DNA of 64,000 nt from Acidobacteriota bacterium. GTDB taxonomy: Bacteria; Acidobacteriota; Polarisedimenticolia; J045. Both the position numbers and the translations under genes were made by a program. Every line of letters starts with the position of its first letter. Within the stretch, counting starts at the first letter, position 1. The stretch spans positions 62,001 through 126,000 of the forward strand of contig JAGOJY010000001.1 of the NCBI GenBank assembly GCA_017994815.1, written 5' to 3'. Positions 18,213-26,297 of the stretch are shown here, one piece after another. The notes under the pieces were generated by a model. It was not told the origin of the DNA and searched no databases. It saw only the letters and a list, made by a program, of their open reading frames with translations.

Positions 18213-18983
18213 TCAGGCGGCGTTCCAGAAGAAGTACGCGGTCATCGCGGCGCCGGTCAGGACCACGAAGCGCCGGACGAGCCGCGGGTCGATCTTCTGC
18301 GCGTACCAGGCCCCGCCGTACCCGCCGACCACGGCGCCCGCGATCATCAATAGCGCCTGCGGCCAAGCCACGACGCCGGCCACGGCAAACGCCACCACCG
18401 CCACCCCGTTGATCAGCGCGGAAAGCAGCGTCTTCAGCGCGTTCATGGCGTGGATGTTGGTCATCCCGACCAGGGACAGCGCGGCGAGCATCAGCATGCC
18501 GATGCCGCCGCCGAAGAACCCGCCGTAGACCGAGATCACGACCTGGCCCAGCGCGGCCGCCGCCAGCACCAGCCCCGCCGGGTGCGGGCGGTTCCCGCGC
18601 GCCCGCCGCAGCCGCTCGTTGAGCCACGGCCCGAGCGCGAAGATCAGCGTCGCGGCCAGGAGCAGCCACGGCAGCACGCGGACGAAGGTCGTCTCGGGCG
18701 TTTTCAGCAGCAGCAGCGCCCCGGCGGCGCCACCGAGCAGGCTGACCAGCGCCATCACCCACAGCAGCAGCCCGGCGCCGCGGAACTCCCGGCGGTACGC
18801 GCCGACGCTCGCCACCGCCCCCGGCCAGAGCGCGACCGTGTTCGTGGCGTTGGCCGCGATCGGCGGCACGCCGGTGAAGATCAGGGTCGGGAAGGAGATG
18901 AAGCTGCCGCCCCCGGCGACGGAGTTGAGCGCGCCCGCCAGCAGCGCGGCGCCGAACAGCAGGATCGCGTCGAGCGGGCCCAT
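18213..18983 (-). CDS. TauE/SafE (TSUP) family permease
   Basis: A 256-residue membrane protein. The N-terminus contains the family repeat signature AGALNSVAGGGSFISFPTL and IAANATNTVALWPG; the second half repeats it (VVISVYGGFFGGGIGMLMLAAL, IHAMNALKT). About eight helices are expected. TSUP proteins export sulfite, sulfoacetate or related organosulfur anions. In a genome region rich in sulfur genes an organosulfur role is attractive, but it lies upstream of asnB, with nothing else to narrow the substrate. Confidence 0.88.
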   Translation of the reverse strand: MGPLDAILLFGAALLAGALNSVAGGGSFISFPTLIFTGVPPIAANATNTVALWPGAVASVGAYRREFRGAGLLLWVMALVSLLGGAAGALLLLKTPETTFVRVLPWLLLAATLIFALGPWLNERLRRARGNRPHPAGLVLAAAALGQVVISVYGGFFGGGIGMLMLAALSLVGMTNIHAMNALKTLLSALINGVAVVAFAVAGVVAWPQALLMIAGAVVGGYGGAWYAQKIDPRLVRRFVVLTGAAMTAYFFWNAA

Positions 18984-19043
18984 TGCGCCCGGCGAGGATA
19001 CCGCCCCCGCCCCGGCGTGCGCGACGGGCGGGGGACCACTACC

Positions 19044-19080
19044 ATGGCGCCCCGCGGCCCGCCGCCGGGCGGGGCGCCAT
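19044..19080 (+). promoter_or_regulatory. Strong stem-loop just upstream of the CoA-binding gene
   Basis: ATGGCGCCCCGC at 19044-19055 pairs perfectly with GCGGGGCGCCAT at 19069-19080 around a 13-nt loop. The hairpin ends 16 nt before the ATG at 19097. It would sit in the 5' leader or overlap the promoter; a regulatory RNA structure or protein operator are both possible. No T-run follows, so an intrinsic terminator is unlikely. Confidence 0.5.
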
Positions 19081-19096
19081 CGATGGGGAATAGCAA

Positions 19097-19507
19097 ATGA
19101 CGATCGGAAACAAGAACGCCCTGGAGCGCCTGCGTCACCGCGGCCCGGAAACGCGCATCGCCGTCGTCGGCGCGAGCAACAACCCCGAGAAGTACGGCAA
19201 CATCATCGTCAAGAACCTCGCCGGCAAGGGGTACACGGTCCTGCCGGTCAACCCCAAGGACGAGACGGTCGCCGGGCTCAAGGCGTACCGCAACGTGCGC
19301 GAGATCGATCCGCCCCCGCACATCGTGACGATGGTCACGCCGCCGCCGGCCACGAAGAAGGTGCTGGAGGAGCTGGCGCAGTCCGCCGTCCCGGTCGTCT
19401 GGCTGCAGGACGGCAGCTGGGACGACGCGGTGCTGGAGACGGCACGCGCGGCGCGGTTCGAGACCGTGCACGACGCATGCATCATGGTTGCGAGCAACTT
19501 CCCCTGA
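19097..19507 (+). CDS. YccU-like CoA-binding domain protein
   Basis: A 136-residue single Rossmann domain. IAVVGASNNPEKYGNIIVKNL carries the nucleotide loop; VLPVNPKDETVAGLKAYRNV, HIVTMVTPPPATKKVLEEL and VVWLQDGSWDDAVLETA follow the usual CoA_binding_2 order, with a terminal CIMV in place of the typical RCIM/PCIMVE. These small proteins resemble the CoA-binding domain of succinyl-CoA synthetase and are of unknown cellular role. A short untranslated gap and AAGGGAG separate it from the cyclophilin gene, so the two may be one unit. Confidence 0.85.
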   Translation: MTIGNKNALERLRHRGPETRIAVVGASNNPEKYGNIIVKNLAGKGYTVLPVNPKDETVAGLKAYRNVREIDPPPHIVTMVTPPPATKKVLEELAQSAVPVVWLQDGSWDDAVLETARAARFETVHDACIMVASNFP

Positions 19508-19524
19508 AGGGAGACACGAACGTG

Positions 19525-20175
19525 ATGCGAAGCCTGTGTGTCGTTGTGGTATTCGCGGTTGCGGGGCTCGCGCTGGCCGCGGCGCCCGCCACGGGAGACA
19601 AGGCCTTGAAGCAGATCGATGACTTCATCGGGCAGTCCAAGATCGACAAGTCGGGACAGAACTGGCGTACGTCTCTGCCGAAGCCGCCGGTGGCGTCGTT
19701 CGAGCCGGGCAAGAGCTACTTCGCGCGGATGGAGACCAACAAGGGCACGATGTTGATCAAGTTCATGCCTGAAGTGGCGCCGATGCACGTCACGAGCTTC
19801 CTGTACCTGACGCGCCTCGGGTTCTACGACGGCGTGGTCTTCCACCGCGTGATCCCCGGCTTCATGGCCCAGGGTGGCGACCCGACCGGCACCGGCAGCG
19901 GCGGGCCGGGATACATGTACGAGGGCGAGTTCAAGCCCGGCGTCAAGCACGACCGCGGCGGGCTGCTTTCGATGGCCCACGCGGGAGCGGGCACCGACGG
20001 CAGCCAGTTCTTCCTGACGTTCGTGCCGACGCCGTGGCTCGACGGCAAGCACACCATCTTCGGCGAGGTCGTCGAGGGCAAGGACGTTTTGCAGAAGCTC
20101 GAGGCCGCCGGCAGCAGCAGCGGCCGCACCAGCGAGAAGCTGGTGATGAACAAGGTCACGGTCGAGGTCCGTTAG
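19525..20175 (+). CDS. Exported cyclophilin-type peptidyl-prolyl isomerase
   Basis: A 216-residue protein with a signal peptide (MRSLCVVVVFAVAGLALAAAP), an amphipathic linker of about 60 residues, then a cyclophilin domain. Catalytic-site text is complete: VFHRVIPGFMAQGGDPTGTG, GSQFFLTFVPTPWLDGKHT and IFGEVVEGKDVL. It would catalyse proline isomerisation during folding of exported proteins. GTG at 19522 directly precedes the ATG at 19525; AAGGGAG at 19507-19513 serves either start. It ends 5 nt before the kinase gene. Confidence 0.9.
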   Translation: MRSLCVVVVFAVAGLALAAAPATGDKALKQIDDFIGQSKIDKSGQNWRTSLPKPPVASFEPGKSYFARMETNKGTMLIKFMPEVAPMHVTSFLYLTRLGFYDGVVFHRVIPGFMAQGGDPTGTGSGGPGYMYEGEFKPGVKHDRGGLLSMAHAGAGTDGSQFFLTFVPTPWLDGKHTIFGEVVEGKDVLQKLEAAGSSSGRTSEKLVMNKVTVEVR

Positions 20176-20180
20176 CGACC

Positions 20181-22901
20181 ATGTCGCGCTGCCCTTCCTG
20201 CTCCGCCCCTTCCCTCGCGGACGCCACGTTCTGCGCCCGCTGCGGGGCGCGGCTGCCGGCGCACGCCTCGGCGATCGACGACGCGACGCGCACCTCGCTC
20301 GGCGGGCTCGACGCGCTGCCGAGTTCGCGGGCGCCCTCGCAGCCGGTCTCCGAGGTCCACGGCTGGTTCCTGCCGGGGCAGGTTCTCGCCGGGCGCTACC
20401 GCATCGCGGGGCGGCTCGGCACGGGCGGGATGGGCGAGGTCTACCGGGCCGACGACCTGCGGCTCGGGCAGAGCGTCGCGCTGAAGTTCGTCCCGCCGGG
20501 CGTGGCCGAGGATCCCGCCCGGCGGGAGATCTTCCTCAACGAGGTCCGCGTCGCGCGCGAGGTCACGCACCCGAACGTCTGCCGCGTCCACGACGTCGGC
20601 GAGGCCGAGGGGATGCTGTTCCTCTCGATGGAGTACATCGACGGCGAGGACCTGGGCTGCCTTTTGCGCCGCATCGGCCGCGTCCCGCACGACAAGGCGG
20701 TCGAGCTGGCGCGGCAGATCTGCGCCGGGCTGGCCGCGGCGCACGAGCGCGGCATCCTGCACCGCGACTTCAAGCCCGGGAACATCATGATCGACGGCCG
20801 GGGCCGGGCGCGGATCACCGACTTCGGCCTGGCCGCGCTGGCCGGGACGGTGCGTGACCACGAGATCCGCTCCGGCACGCCGGTCTACATGGCGCCGGAG
20901 CAGCTCGCCGGGCGCGAGGTGACGGTCAGGAGCGACGTGTTCTCGCTGGGCCTGGTGCTGTACGAGCTGTTCACTGGCAAGCGCGCCTTCCAGGCCCAGA
21001 CGATCGCCGAGCTGCAGCAGCGCCAGCTCGACTCGGCGATGACCTCGCCCTCGGAACTGGTCGCCGAGCTCGACCCGGCGGTCGAGCGCGCGATCGTGCG
21101 CTGCCTCGAGCCGGACCCCGCGCTGCGCCCGCCGAACGCGCTGGCGGTCGCGGCGGCGCTGCCCGGCGGCGATCCGCTGGCGGCGGCGCTCGCCGCGGGC
21201 GAGACGCCCAGCCCCGAGCTGATCGCCGCGGCCGGCGTGCAGGGCGTGCTGCGGCCGCTCGTGACGTGGGGGCTGCTCGCGGCGTTCCTCGTCGGCGCGG
21301 CGTTCGTCGCCTTCACGGCGCGCTGGTCGTCGCTGGTCGCGGCGGCGCCGCCGGAGAAGCCGCCCGCGGCGCTCGCCGACTCGGCTCACGACCTCCTGCG
21401 ACGCATCGGGCACGCCGGGCCGGCCAACGACTGGGGCTTCGGCTTCAGCACCGATCGCTACTACCTGTCGTGGCTCTCCGACCAGCCCGCGGGGCAGGCC
21501 CGCGCGGCGCTCGCGGGCTGGTACTCGCCGGTCCAGTTCTGGTACCGCGAGAGCGTCCGCCCGTTCTACCCGGTCTCGATCACCGGTGATCTCGGGATCG
21601 AGGACCCGCCGCTCAACACGCCCGGCGCGGCGCTGGTGCGGCTGAGCCGGACCGGCCAGCTCCGCGAGCTGTCGATCGCGCCGCCGCAGTTGGACGCGGA
21701 GCAAACCGAGGCCCCCGCCGCGCCCGGCGCCGACGTCGACTGGGGCCCGCTGTTCGCCGCCGCGGGGCTGGATCACGCGGCGTTCGCCGAGACCGAGCCA
21801 CGCTGGACGCCGCCGGCCTTCGCCGACCGGCGCGCGGCCTGGACCGGCCCGATCCCCGACGGCTCGCCCGGCGAACTGCGGATCGAGGCCGCCGCGTTCC
21901 GCGGCCGGCCGGTCTACTTCCAGACGGTCGGCCCGTGGACGCGCCCGCACCGCGAGGGGAGCGACCCGACCAGCGCCAAGCTGCGCCTCGCGCTGGTGAT
22001 CAACCTGGCGATCAGCGCGGCCGCCCTGCTCGGCGCCGGCGTCCTCGCGCGCCGGAACCTGAAGCTCGGCCGCGGCGACCGCCGCGGGGCGTTGCGCGTC
22101 AGCGTGGTGGTGTTCGCGACGACGTGGGGCTCGATGCTGCTCGCCGCCCACCCTTCGTTCGAGTTCGACGCGATCTGGGACCGGCTGCTGCAATCGGCCG
22201 CGCTGGGCCTGCTGATCAGCTCGTTCGTCTGGGTGCTGTACCTGGCGCTGGAGCCGGTCGTGCGCCGCGCGCGGCCCGAGGCGATGGTCTCGTGGAGCCG
22301 GCTGCTCACCGGCCGCTGGCAGGACCCGCTCGTCGGCCGCGACCTGCTCGTCGGTTCCGCGCTCGGGATGACGATGCTCCTCGTCGAGCAGACCGCGTGG
22401 GGCATCCCGGGCCTCCTCGGCCTGGACCCGCCGATGCCGCGCCCCGATCCGCTGGCGACGCTGCGCGGCACGCTCGGGGCCGCGCAGCTGCTCCTCAGGC
22501 TGGCGACCAACGCGATCATCGGCGCGATGTTCCTGACGTTCCTGATGTCGCTCGGCGCGCGCACGCGCCGCTACCCGTGGATCGGCTACGGGATCTTCTT
22601 CTCGATCTCCGCGCTGATCTACGCGCTGCAGGTGCAGACGACGGTGCCCCTGCTGGGGATCCCGCTGGTCGCGGCCTGGGCCGCGCTGCACACGCTGGCG
22701 TTCGCCCGCTTCGGCTTGATCGCTGGCATCGTGACCGTCTTCTTCTACCAGTGGAGCGCGCCGGCGCCGTTCGGCCTGTCCTCGTGGTACGCGGGCCCGG
22801 CCGCCGTCGCGGCGCTGCTCGCGCTGGCCATCCCGCTGTTCGGGGCGTACCTGGTTCTCCGCTCCCGAATCAATACGAACATAACCGGACGAGCCGCCTA
22901 G
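20181..22901 (+). CDS. Membrane serine/threonine kinase with zinc ribbon
   Basis: A 906-residue protein. Residues 1-22 form a zinc ribbon (CPSCSAP, then CARCGARLP). A PknB-type kinase domain spans about 66-340: glycine loop LGTGGMGEVYRADD, ATP lysine Lys102 in VALKFV, catalytic HRDFKPGN at 194-201, then DFGLA and MAPEQ. A membrane helix near residue 360 leads to a sensory part of about 200 residues and then six or more further helices at the C-terminus with no recognised domain. This layout is common in Acidobacteriota. It is the third gene of the CoA-binding/cyclophilin unit. The substrates and signal are unknown. Confidence 0.88.
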   Translation: MSRCPSCSAPSLADATFCARCGARLPAHASAIDDATRTSLGGLDALPSSRAPSQPVSEVHGWFLPGQVLAGRYRIAGRLGTGGMGEVYRADDLRLGQSVALKFVPPGVAEDPARREIFLNEVRVAREVTHPNVCRVHDVGEAEGMLFLSMEYIDGEDLGCLLRRIGRVPHDKAVELARQICAGLAAAHERGILHRDFKPGNIMIDGRGRARITDFGLAALAGTVRDHEIRSGTPVYMAPEQLAGREVTVRSDVFSLGLVLYELFTGKRAFQAQTIAELQQRQLDSAMTSPSELVAELDPAVERAIVRCLEPDPALRPPNALAVAAALPGGDPLAAALAAGETPSPELIAAAGVQGVLRPLVTWGLLAAFLVGAAFVAFTARWSSLVAAAPPEKPPAALADSAHDLLRRIGHAGPANDWGFGFSTDRYYLSWLSDQPAGQARAALAGWYSPVQFWYRESVRPFYPVSITGDLGIEDPPLNTPGAALVRLSRTGQLRELSIAPPQLDAEQTEAPAAPGADVDWGPLFAAAGLDHAAFAETEPRWTPPAFADRRAAWTGPIPDGSPGELRIEAAAFRGRPVYFQTVGPWTRPHREGSDPTSAKLRLALVINLAISAAALLGAGVLARRNLKLGRGDRRGALRVSVVVFATTWGSMLLAAHPSFEFDAIWDRLLQSAALGLLISSFVWVLYLALEPVVRRARPEAMVSWSRLLTGRWQDPLVGRDLLVGSALGMTMLLVEQTAWGIPGLLGLDPPMPRPDPLATLRGTLGAAQLLLRLATNAIIGAMFLTFLMSLGARTRRYPWIGYGIFFSISALIYALQVQTTVPLLGIPLVAAWAALHTLAFARFGLIAGIVTVFFYQWSAPAPFGLSSWYAGPAAVAALLALAIPLFGAYLVLRSRINTNITGRAA

Positions 22902-23070
22902 CCCTCTCCCGTTTCGCAAACGTTCCGCCGGCGAAGCCGTCGCCGTAAACTTCCGGGCGGGGCAGGCCGATCCACCGGTCGCAGAGGGTTCGTTTCGCGG
23001 CCCTCCGGGGCGCCGTGGATGGTCTGCGCTTCGGCGCCCGCTTGGGGTCCGACCGGGAAGAGGGCTCGCC

Positions 23071-24483
23071 GTGCTCATCACGTCCTGGCAGTTCGTCGGC
23101 GCCGTCGCGGTGCTGCTCGCGCTGTACTACGCGCTGCCGCGGCGTTGCCAGCCGTGGCTCCTGCTCCTCGCGTCGTACGCCCTGTACGCGAGCTGGTCGT
23201 GGCACTTCCCGCTGGTCCTGCTCGGCCTCAGTCTCGCGACCTACGCCATCGCGCGCCGGCTGTGGTCGAGCCCGGGCCGCGCCTGGCTCGTCGCCGGCAT
23301 CGCGGTCAACGTCGCCGCGCTGGCGCTCTTGAAGTACGCCGCGTTCTACGTGCCCTCGATGCTGCGCGGGCTGGGGCTGACGCCCGGTGCGGACCTGGCG
23401 AAGATCTTCGCCGTGCTGCTGCCGGTCGGCCTCTCGTACCGCGTGCTGGAGAACATCTCGTTCCTCGTCGATGCCTCGCGCCGGCAGCTCGACGAGTTCC
23501 CCGGCTTCCCGGGGTTCGCGCTCTACACCGCGTACTTCGCCAAGCTGCTCTCCGGGCCGATCGAGCGCGGCCGGGCGTTCCTCGGCCAGCTCGCCCAGCC
23601 CCGGATCGTGGACAACGCGGCGCTCGCCCGCGCCTTCACGCTGATCATCCTCGGCGCGATGCGAAAGTTCGTGCTGTCCGACAGCATCCGCGGGCAGCTC
23701 CCGAAGAACCTGTTCGCCGACACGCAGCAGGTCGGCTGGCAGCTCCTGTTCTGGGTCGTGGCCGACGTCTTCGTCGTCTACAACGACTTCGCCGGCTACA
23801 CCGACATGGCGCGCGGCGTCAGCGGGCTGTTCGGCATCGAGTTGACGCGCAACTTCTCCGTGCCGTTCTTCTCGCGCAACTTCCGCGAACTGTGGTTGCG
23901 CTGGCACGCGAGCCTGTCGCTGTGGCTGCGCGACTACATCTACCTGCCGGCCAGCCGGGCGCTCCTGCGGCGCGGCGTGCGCGGCAACTCGCCGCTGAAC
24001 CTCGTCCTGCCGCCGGTCGCGGCGATGCTGGTCAGCGCGCTGTGGCACGAGGCGAGCTGGCACATGCTGGCCTGGGGCCTGATGTGGGGCGTGTTCCTGC
24101 TCGGCGAGCGCATCCCGACCCTGTGGGGGCCGGTTGTGCCGCCGGACAAGCTGCCGGCCTGGCGCCAGCGGCTGGGAATGGTCCGCGTCGTGCTGCTGCT
24201 CGGCCTGACCAACATCCTGTTCGAGATGGACCTCGCGACCGCCGCCCGCTTCGTGCGCCGCGCGCTCGGCGTCGGTCACTTCGGCTGGGCCGCGCTCTCG
24301 GCCGCGATCCTGATCGTGGTCTCGTTGCTCGTGGACTGGTTCCAGCACCACTCGAGGGACGAGGTGGTGTTCTGCCGCTGGCCGCTCTGGCTCCGCTCCG
24401 CGGCGCTGGCGATCGTGATGCTCGCGCTGCTCCTGGCGACGCAGGTCAACGTGGCGACGCCGTTCATCTACCAGCACTTCTGA
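23071..24483 (+). CDS. MBOAT O-acyltransferase (AlgI/DltB-like)
   Basis: A 470-residue polytopic acyltransferase. It carries the family core RNFRELWLRWHASLSLWLRD followed by YIYLPASR, and the putative catalytic histidine in VSALWHEASWHMLAWGLMWG, with FNDFAGYTDMA-like text (YNDFAGYTDMARGVSGLFGIEL). AlgI and DltB pass acyl groups from a cytoplasmic carrier to an extracytoplasmic acceptor. The ACP gene follows 18 nt later, which supports a Dlt-like thioester donor. Start is GTG at 23071; the 169-nt gap before it shows no strong promoter. First gene of the sulfation operon. Confidence 0.9.
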   Translation: MLITSWQFVGAVAVLLALYYALPRRCQPWLLLLASYALYASWSWHFPLVLLGLSLATYAIARRLWSSPGRAWLVAGIAVNVAALALLKYAAFYVPSMLRGLGLTPGADLAKIFAVLLPVGLSYRVLENISFLVDASRRQLDEFPGFPGFALYTAYFAKLLSGPIERGRAFLGQLAQPRIVDNAALARAFTLIILGAMRKFVLSDSIRGQLPKNLFADTQQVGWQLLFWVVADVFVVYNDFAGYTDMARGVSGLFGIELTRNFSVPFFSRNFRELWLRWHASLSLWLRDYIYLPASRALLRRGVRGNSPLNLVLPPVAAMLVSALWHEASWHMLAWGLMWGVFLLGERIPTLWGPVVPPDKLPAWRQRLGMVRVVLLLGLTNILFEMDLATAARFVRRALGVGHFGWAALSAAILIVVSLLVDWFQHHSRDEVVFCRWPLWLRSAALAIVMLALLLATQVNVATPFIYQHF

Positions 24484-24501
24484 CCGTGTGAGGTTCCCCG
24501 G

Positions 24502-24765
24502 ATGCCCGACGCCGCCGAGATCATGAACCAGCTGCGAACCTTCATCTGCACCGACCTGGTGCGCAACCCGGCCTACCCCCTGCGCAACGACGAGCCGCTC
24601 GTCACCGGCGGGCTGATCGACTCGTTTTCCATCGCCCAGATCGGCGTGTTCATCGAGCAGAAGCTCGGCGTCTACGTCCCCGACACCGAGTTGACGGTCG
24701 AGAACATGGACACGCTGGAGCGGATGGCGGCGCTGGTGCAGGCGACCGCGGCCCGGGGCCGATGA
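24502..24765 (+). CDS. Acyl carrier protein (DltC-like)
   Basis: An 87-residue carrier protein. Ser41 in [18 protein letters not shown] is the phosphopantetheine site; the usual DSL/DSM is DSF here. The following [29 protein letters not shown] is the standard helix 2-3 text. Acidic balance is weaker than in FabE-type ACPs, consistent with a dedicated carrier. It sits between the MBOAT gene and the APS kinase gene, its stop overlapping the next ATG (ATGA). The cognate loading enzyme could be the AMP-forming ligase at 49536. Confidence 0.88.
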   Translation: MPDAAEIMNQLRTFICTDLVRNPAYPLRNDEPLVTGGLIDSFSIAQIGVFIEQKLGVYVPDTELTVENMDTLERMAALVQATAARGR

Positions 24766-25394
24766 CGCCCGCCGATCCCGCGCGCAACGTCACGCGCCAC
24801 CGCGGCGAGGTCTCGCGCGGCGACCGCGAGCGCCTGCTCGGCCAGCGCGGGTGCGTGGTCTGGTTCACCGGCCTGTCCGGCTCGGGCAAGTCCACCCTCG
24901 CGCACGCGCTGGAGCGGCGCCTGGTCAGCGGCGGCCGGCTGGCGTTCGTGCTCGACGGCGACAACATCCGCCACGGCCTCAATCGCGACCTCGGTTTCTC
25001 GCCCGCCGAGCGCGAGGAGAACATCCGCCGCATCGGCGAGGTCGCCGCGCTGTTCGCCGAGGCCGGCGTGATCGCGCTGGTGGCGTTCATCTCGCCCTAC
25101 GCCGCCGACCGGGCGCGGGCGCGCGCGGCCGCGGGCGAGGACCGCTTCATCGAGGTCTTCCTCGACACGCCGCTGGACGTGTGCGAGGAGCGCGACCCGA
25201 AGGGGCTGTACCGCAAGGCCCGCGCGGGCGAACTGGCCGAGTTCACCGGCGTCGGCGCGCCGTACGAGCGGCCCGAGCGCGCCGAGATCGTGATCGACAC
25301 GGCGCGCAGCGGCATCGAGGAGTCGGTCGAGACCGTGGCCCGCCACCTGGCCGCGCACGGGTACCTGCGCGGGACGGAACGGGGGCCGGCATGA
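24762..25394 (+). CDS. cysC: Adenylylsulfate (APS) kinase
   Basis: A 210-residue kinase that phosphorylates APS to PAPS, the sulfate donor of sulfotransferases. P-loop GLSGSGKST is at 37-45, and the APS site [19 protein letters not shown] is at 62-80, with IRRIGEV and [19 protein letters not shown] downstream, all matching E. coli CysC. It is the complete copy; a second, divergent APS kinase domain is fused to CysN two genes later. Coupled at both ends by ATGA overlaps (with the ACP and cysD genes). Residues 1-25 are a short tail upstream of the kinase core. Confidence 0.95.
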   Translation: MTPADPARNVTRHRGEVSRGDRERLLGQRGCVVWFTGLSGSGKSTLAHALERRLVSGGRLAFVLDGDNIRHGLNRDLGFSPAEREENIRRIGEVAALFAEAGVIALVAFISPYAADRARARAAAGEDRFIEVFLDTPLDVCEERDPKGLYRKARAGELAEFTGVGAPYERPERAEIVIDTARSGIEESVETVARHLAAHGYLRGTERGPA

Positions 25395-26296
25395 CGCGCA
25401 AGCCCCCGCACCTCGAACTGCTCGAGGCCGAGAGCATCCACATCATCCGCGAGGTCGCCGCCGAGTTCGAGAACCCGGTGATGCTGTTCTCCGTCGGCAA
25501 GGACTCGATGGTGATGATCCGGCTGGCGCTGAAGGCGTTCTACCCGGCGCGCCTGCCGTTCCCGCTGCTGCACGTGGACACCACGTGGAAGTTCCACGAG
25601 ATGATCGAGTTCCGCGACCGGTTCTGCCGCGAGAACAGCCTCGACCTGTCGGTCCACGTCAACCGCGAGGCGCTGGCCCGCGGGATCAACCCGTTCGACT
25701 ACCCGAGCACGGTGTACACCAACGAGATGAAGACCGTCGCGCTCAAGCAGGCGCTCGACGCCGGCGGATTCGACGCCGCATTCGGCGGCGCCCGCCGCGA
25801 CGAGGAGAAGAGCCGGGCCAAGGAGCGCGTCTTCTCGTTCCGCGACCGGAACCACGTCTGGGACCCGAAGAACCAGCGCCCCGAGCTGTGGAACATCTAC
25901 AACACCAAGGTCGCCAAGGGCTCGTCGATCCGGGTCTTCCCGCTCTCGAACTGGACCGAGCTGGACGTCTGGGAGTACGTGCTCCTGGAGAACCTGCCGC
26001 TGGTCAGCCTGTATCTCGCGCGGCCGCGGCCGATCGTCGAGCGCGACGGGACGCTGATCATGGTCGACGACGAGAGGATGCGGCTGCGGCCGGGCGAAGC
26101 GCCCCGCACGATGATGGTCCGCTTCCGCACGCTCGGCTGTTACCCGCTGACCGGCGCGGTGCCGTCCACGGCCACCACGCTGCCCGAGATCGTCGAGGAG
26201 ATGCGGCAGGCCCACAACTCGGAGCGCGAGGGCCGCGTCATCGACTACGACGAGGCGGGCTCGATGGAGAAGAAGAAGCGCGAGGGGTACTTCTGA
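25391..26296 (+). CDS. cysD: Sulfate adenylyltransferase subunit 2
   Basis: A 301-residue PP-loop ATPase that forms APS from sulfate and ATP with CysN. Motifs: [21 protein letters not shown] (PP-loop), [50 protein letters not shown] and [15 protein letters not shown]. The length matches E. coli CysD (302). ATG at 25391 overlaps the cysC stop; cysN-C starts one base after its stop. The immediate neighbours are sulfotransferases rather than cysH/cysI, so the product probably feeds PAPS-dependent sulfation, not assimilation. Confidence 0.97.
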   Translation: MTRKPPHLELLEAESIHIIREVAAEFENPVMLFSVGKDSMVMIRLALKAFYPARLPFPLLHVDTTWKFHEMIEFRDRFCRENSLDLSVHVNREALARGINPFDYPSTVYTNEMKTVALKQALDAGGFDAAFGGARRDEEKSRAKERVFSFRDRNHVWDPKNQRPELWNIYNTKVAKGSSIRVFPLSNWTELDVWEYVLLENLPLVSLYLARPRPIVERDGTLIMVDDERMRLRPGEAPRTMMVRFRTLGCYPLTGAVPSTATTLPEIVEEMRQAHNSEREGRVIDYDEAGSMEKKKREGYF

Positions 26297-26297
26297 G

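Noticed and set aside
20172..23081. Long minus-strand open frame opposite the Ser/Thr kinase
   Set aside because: Antisense shadow of a clear kinase gene; repetitive Arg/Gln/Ala composition, no domain.
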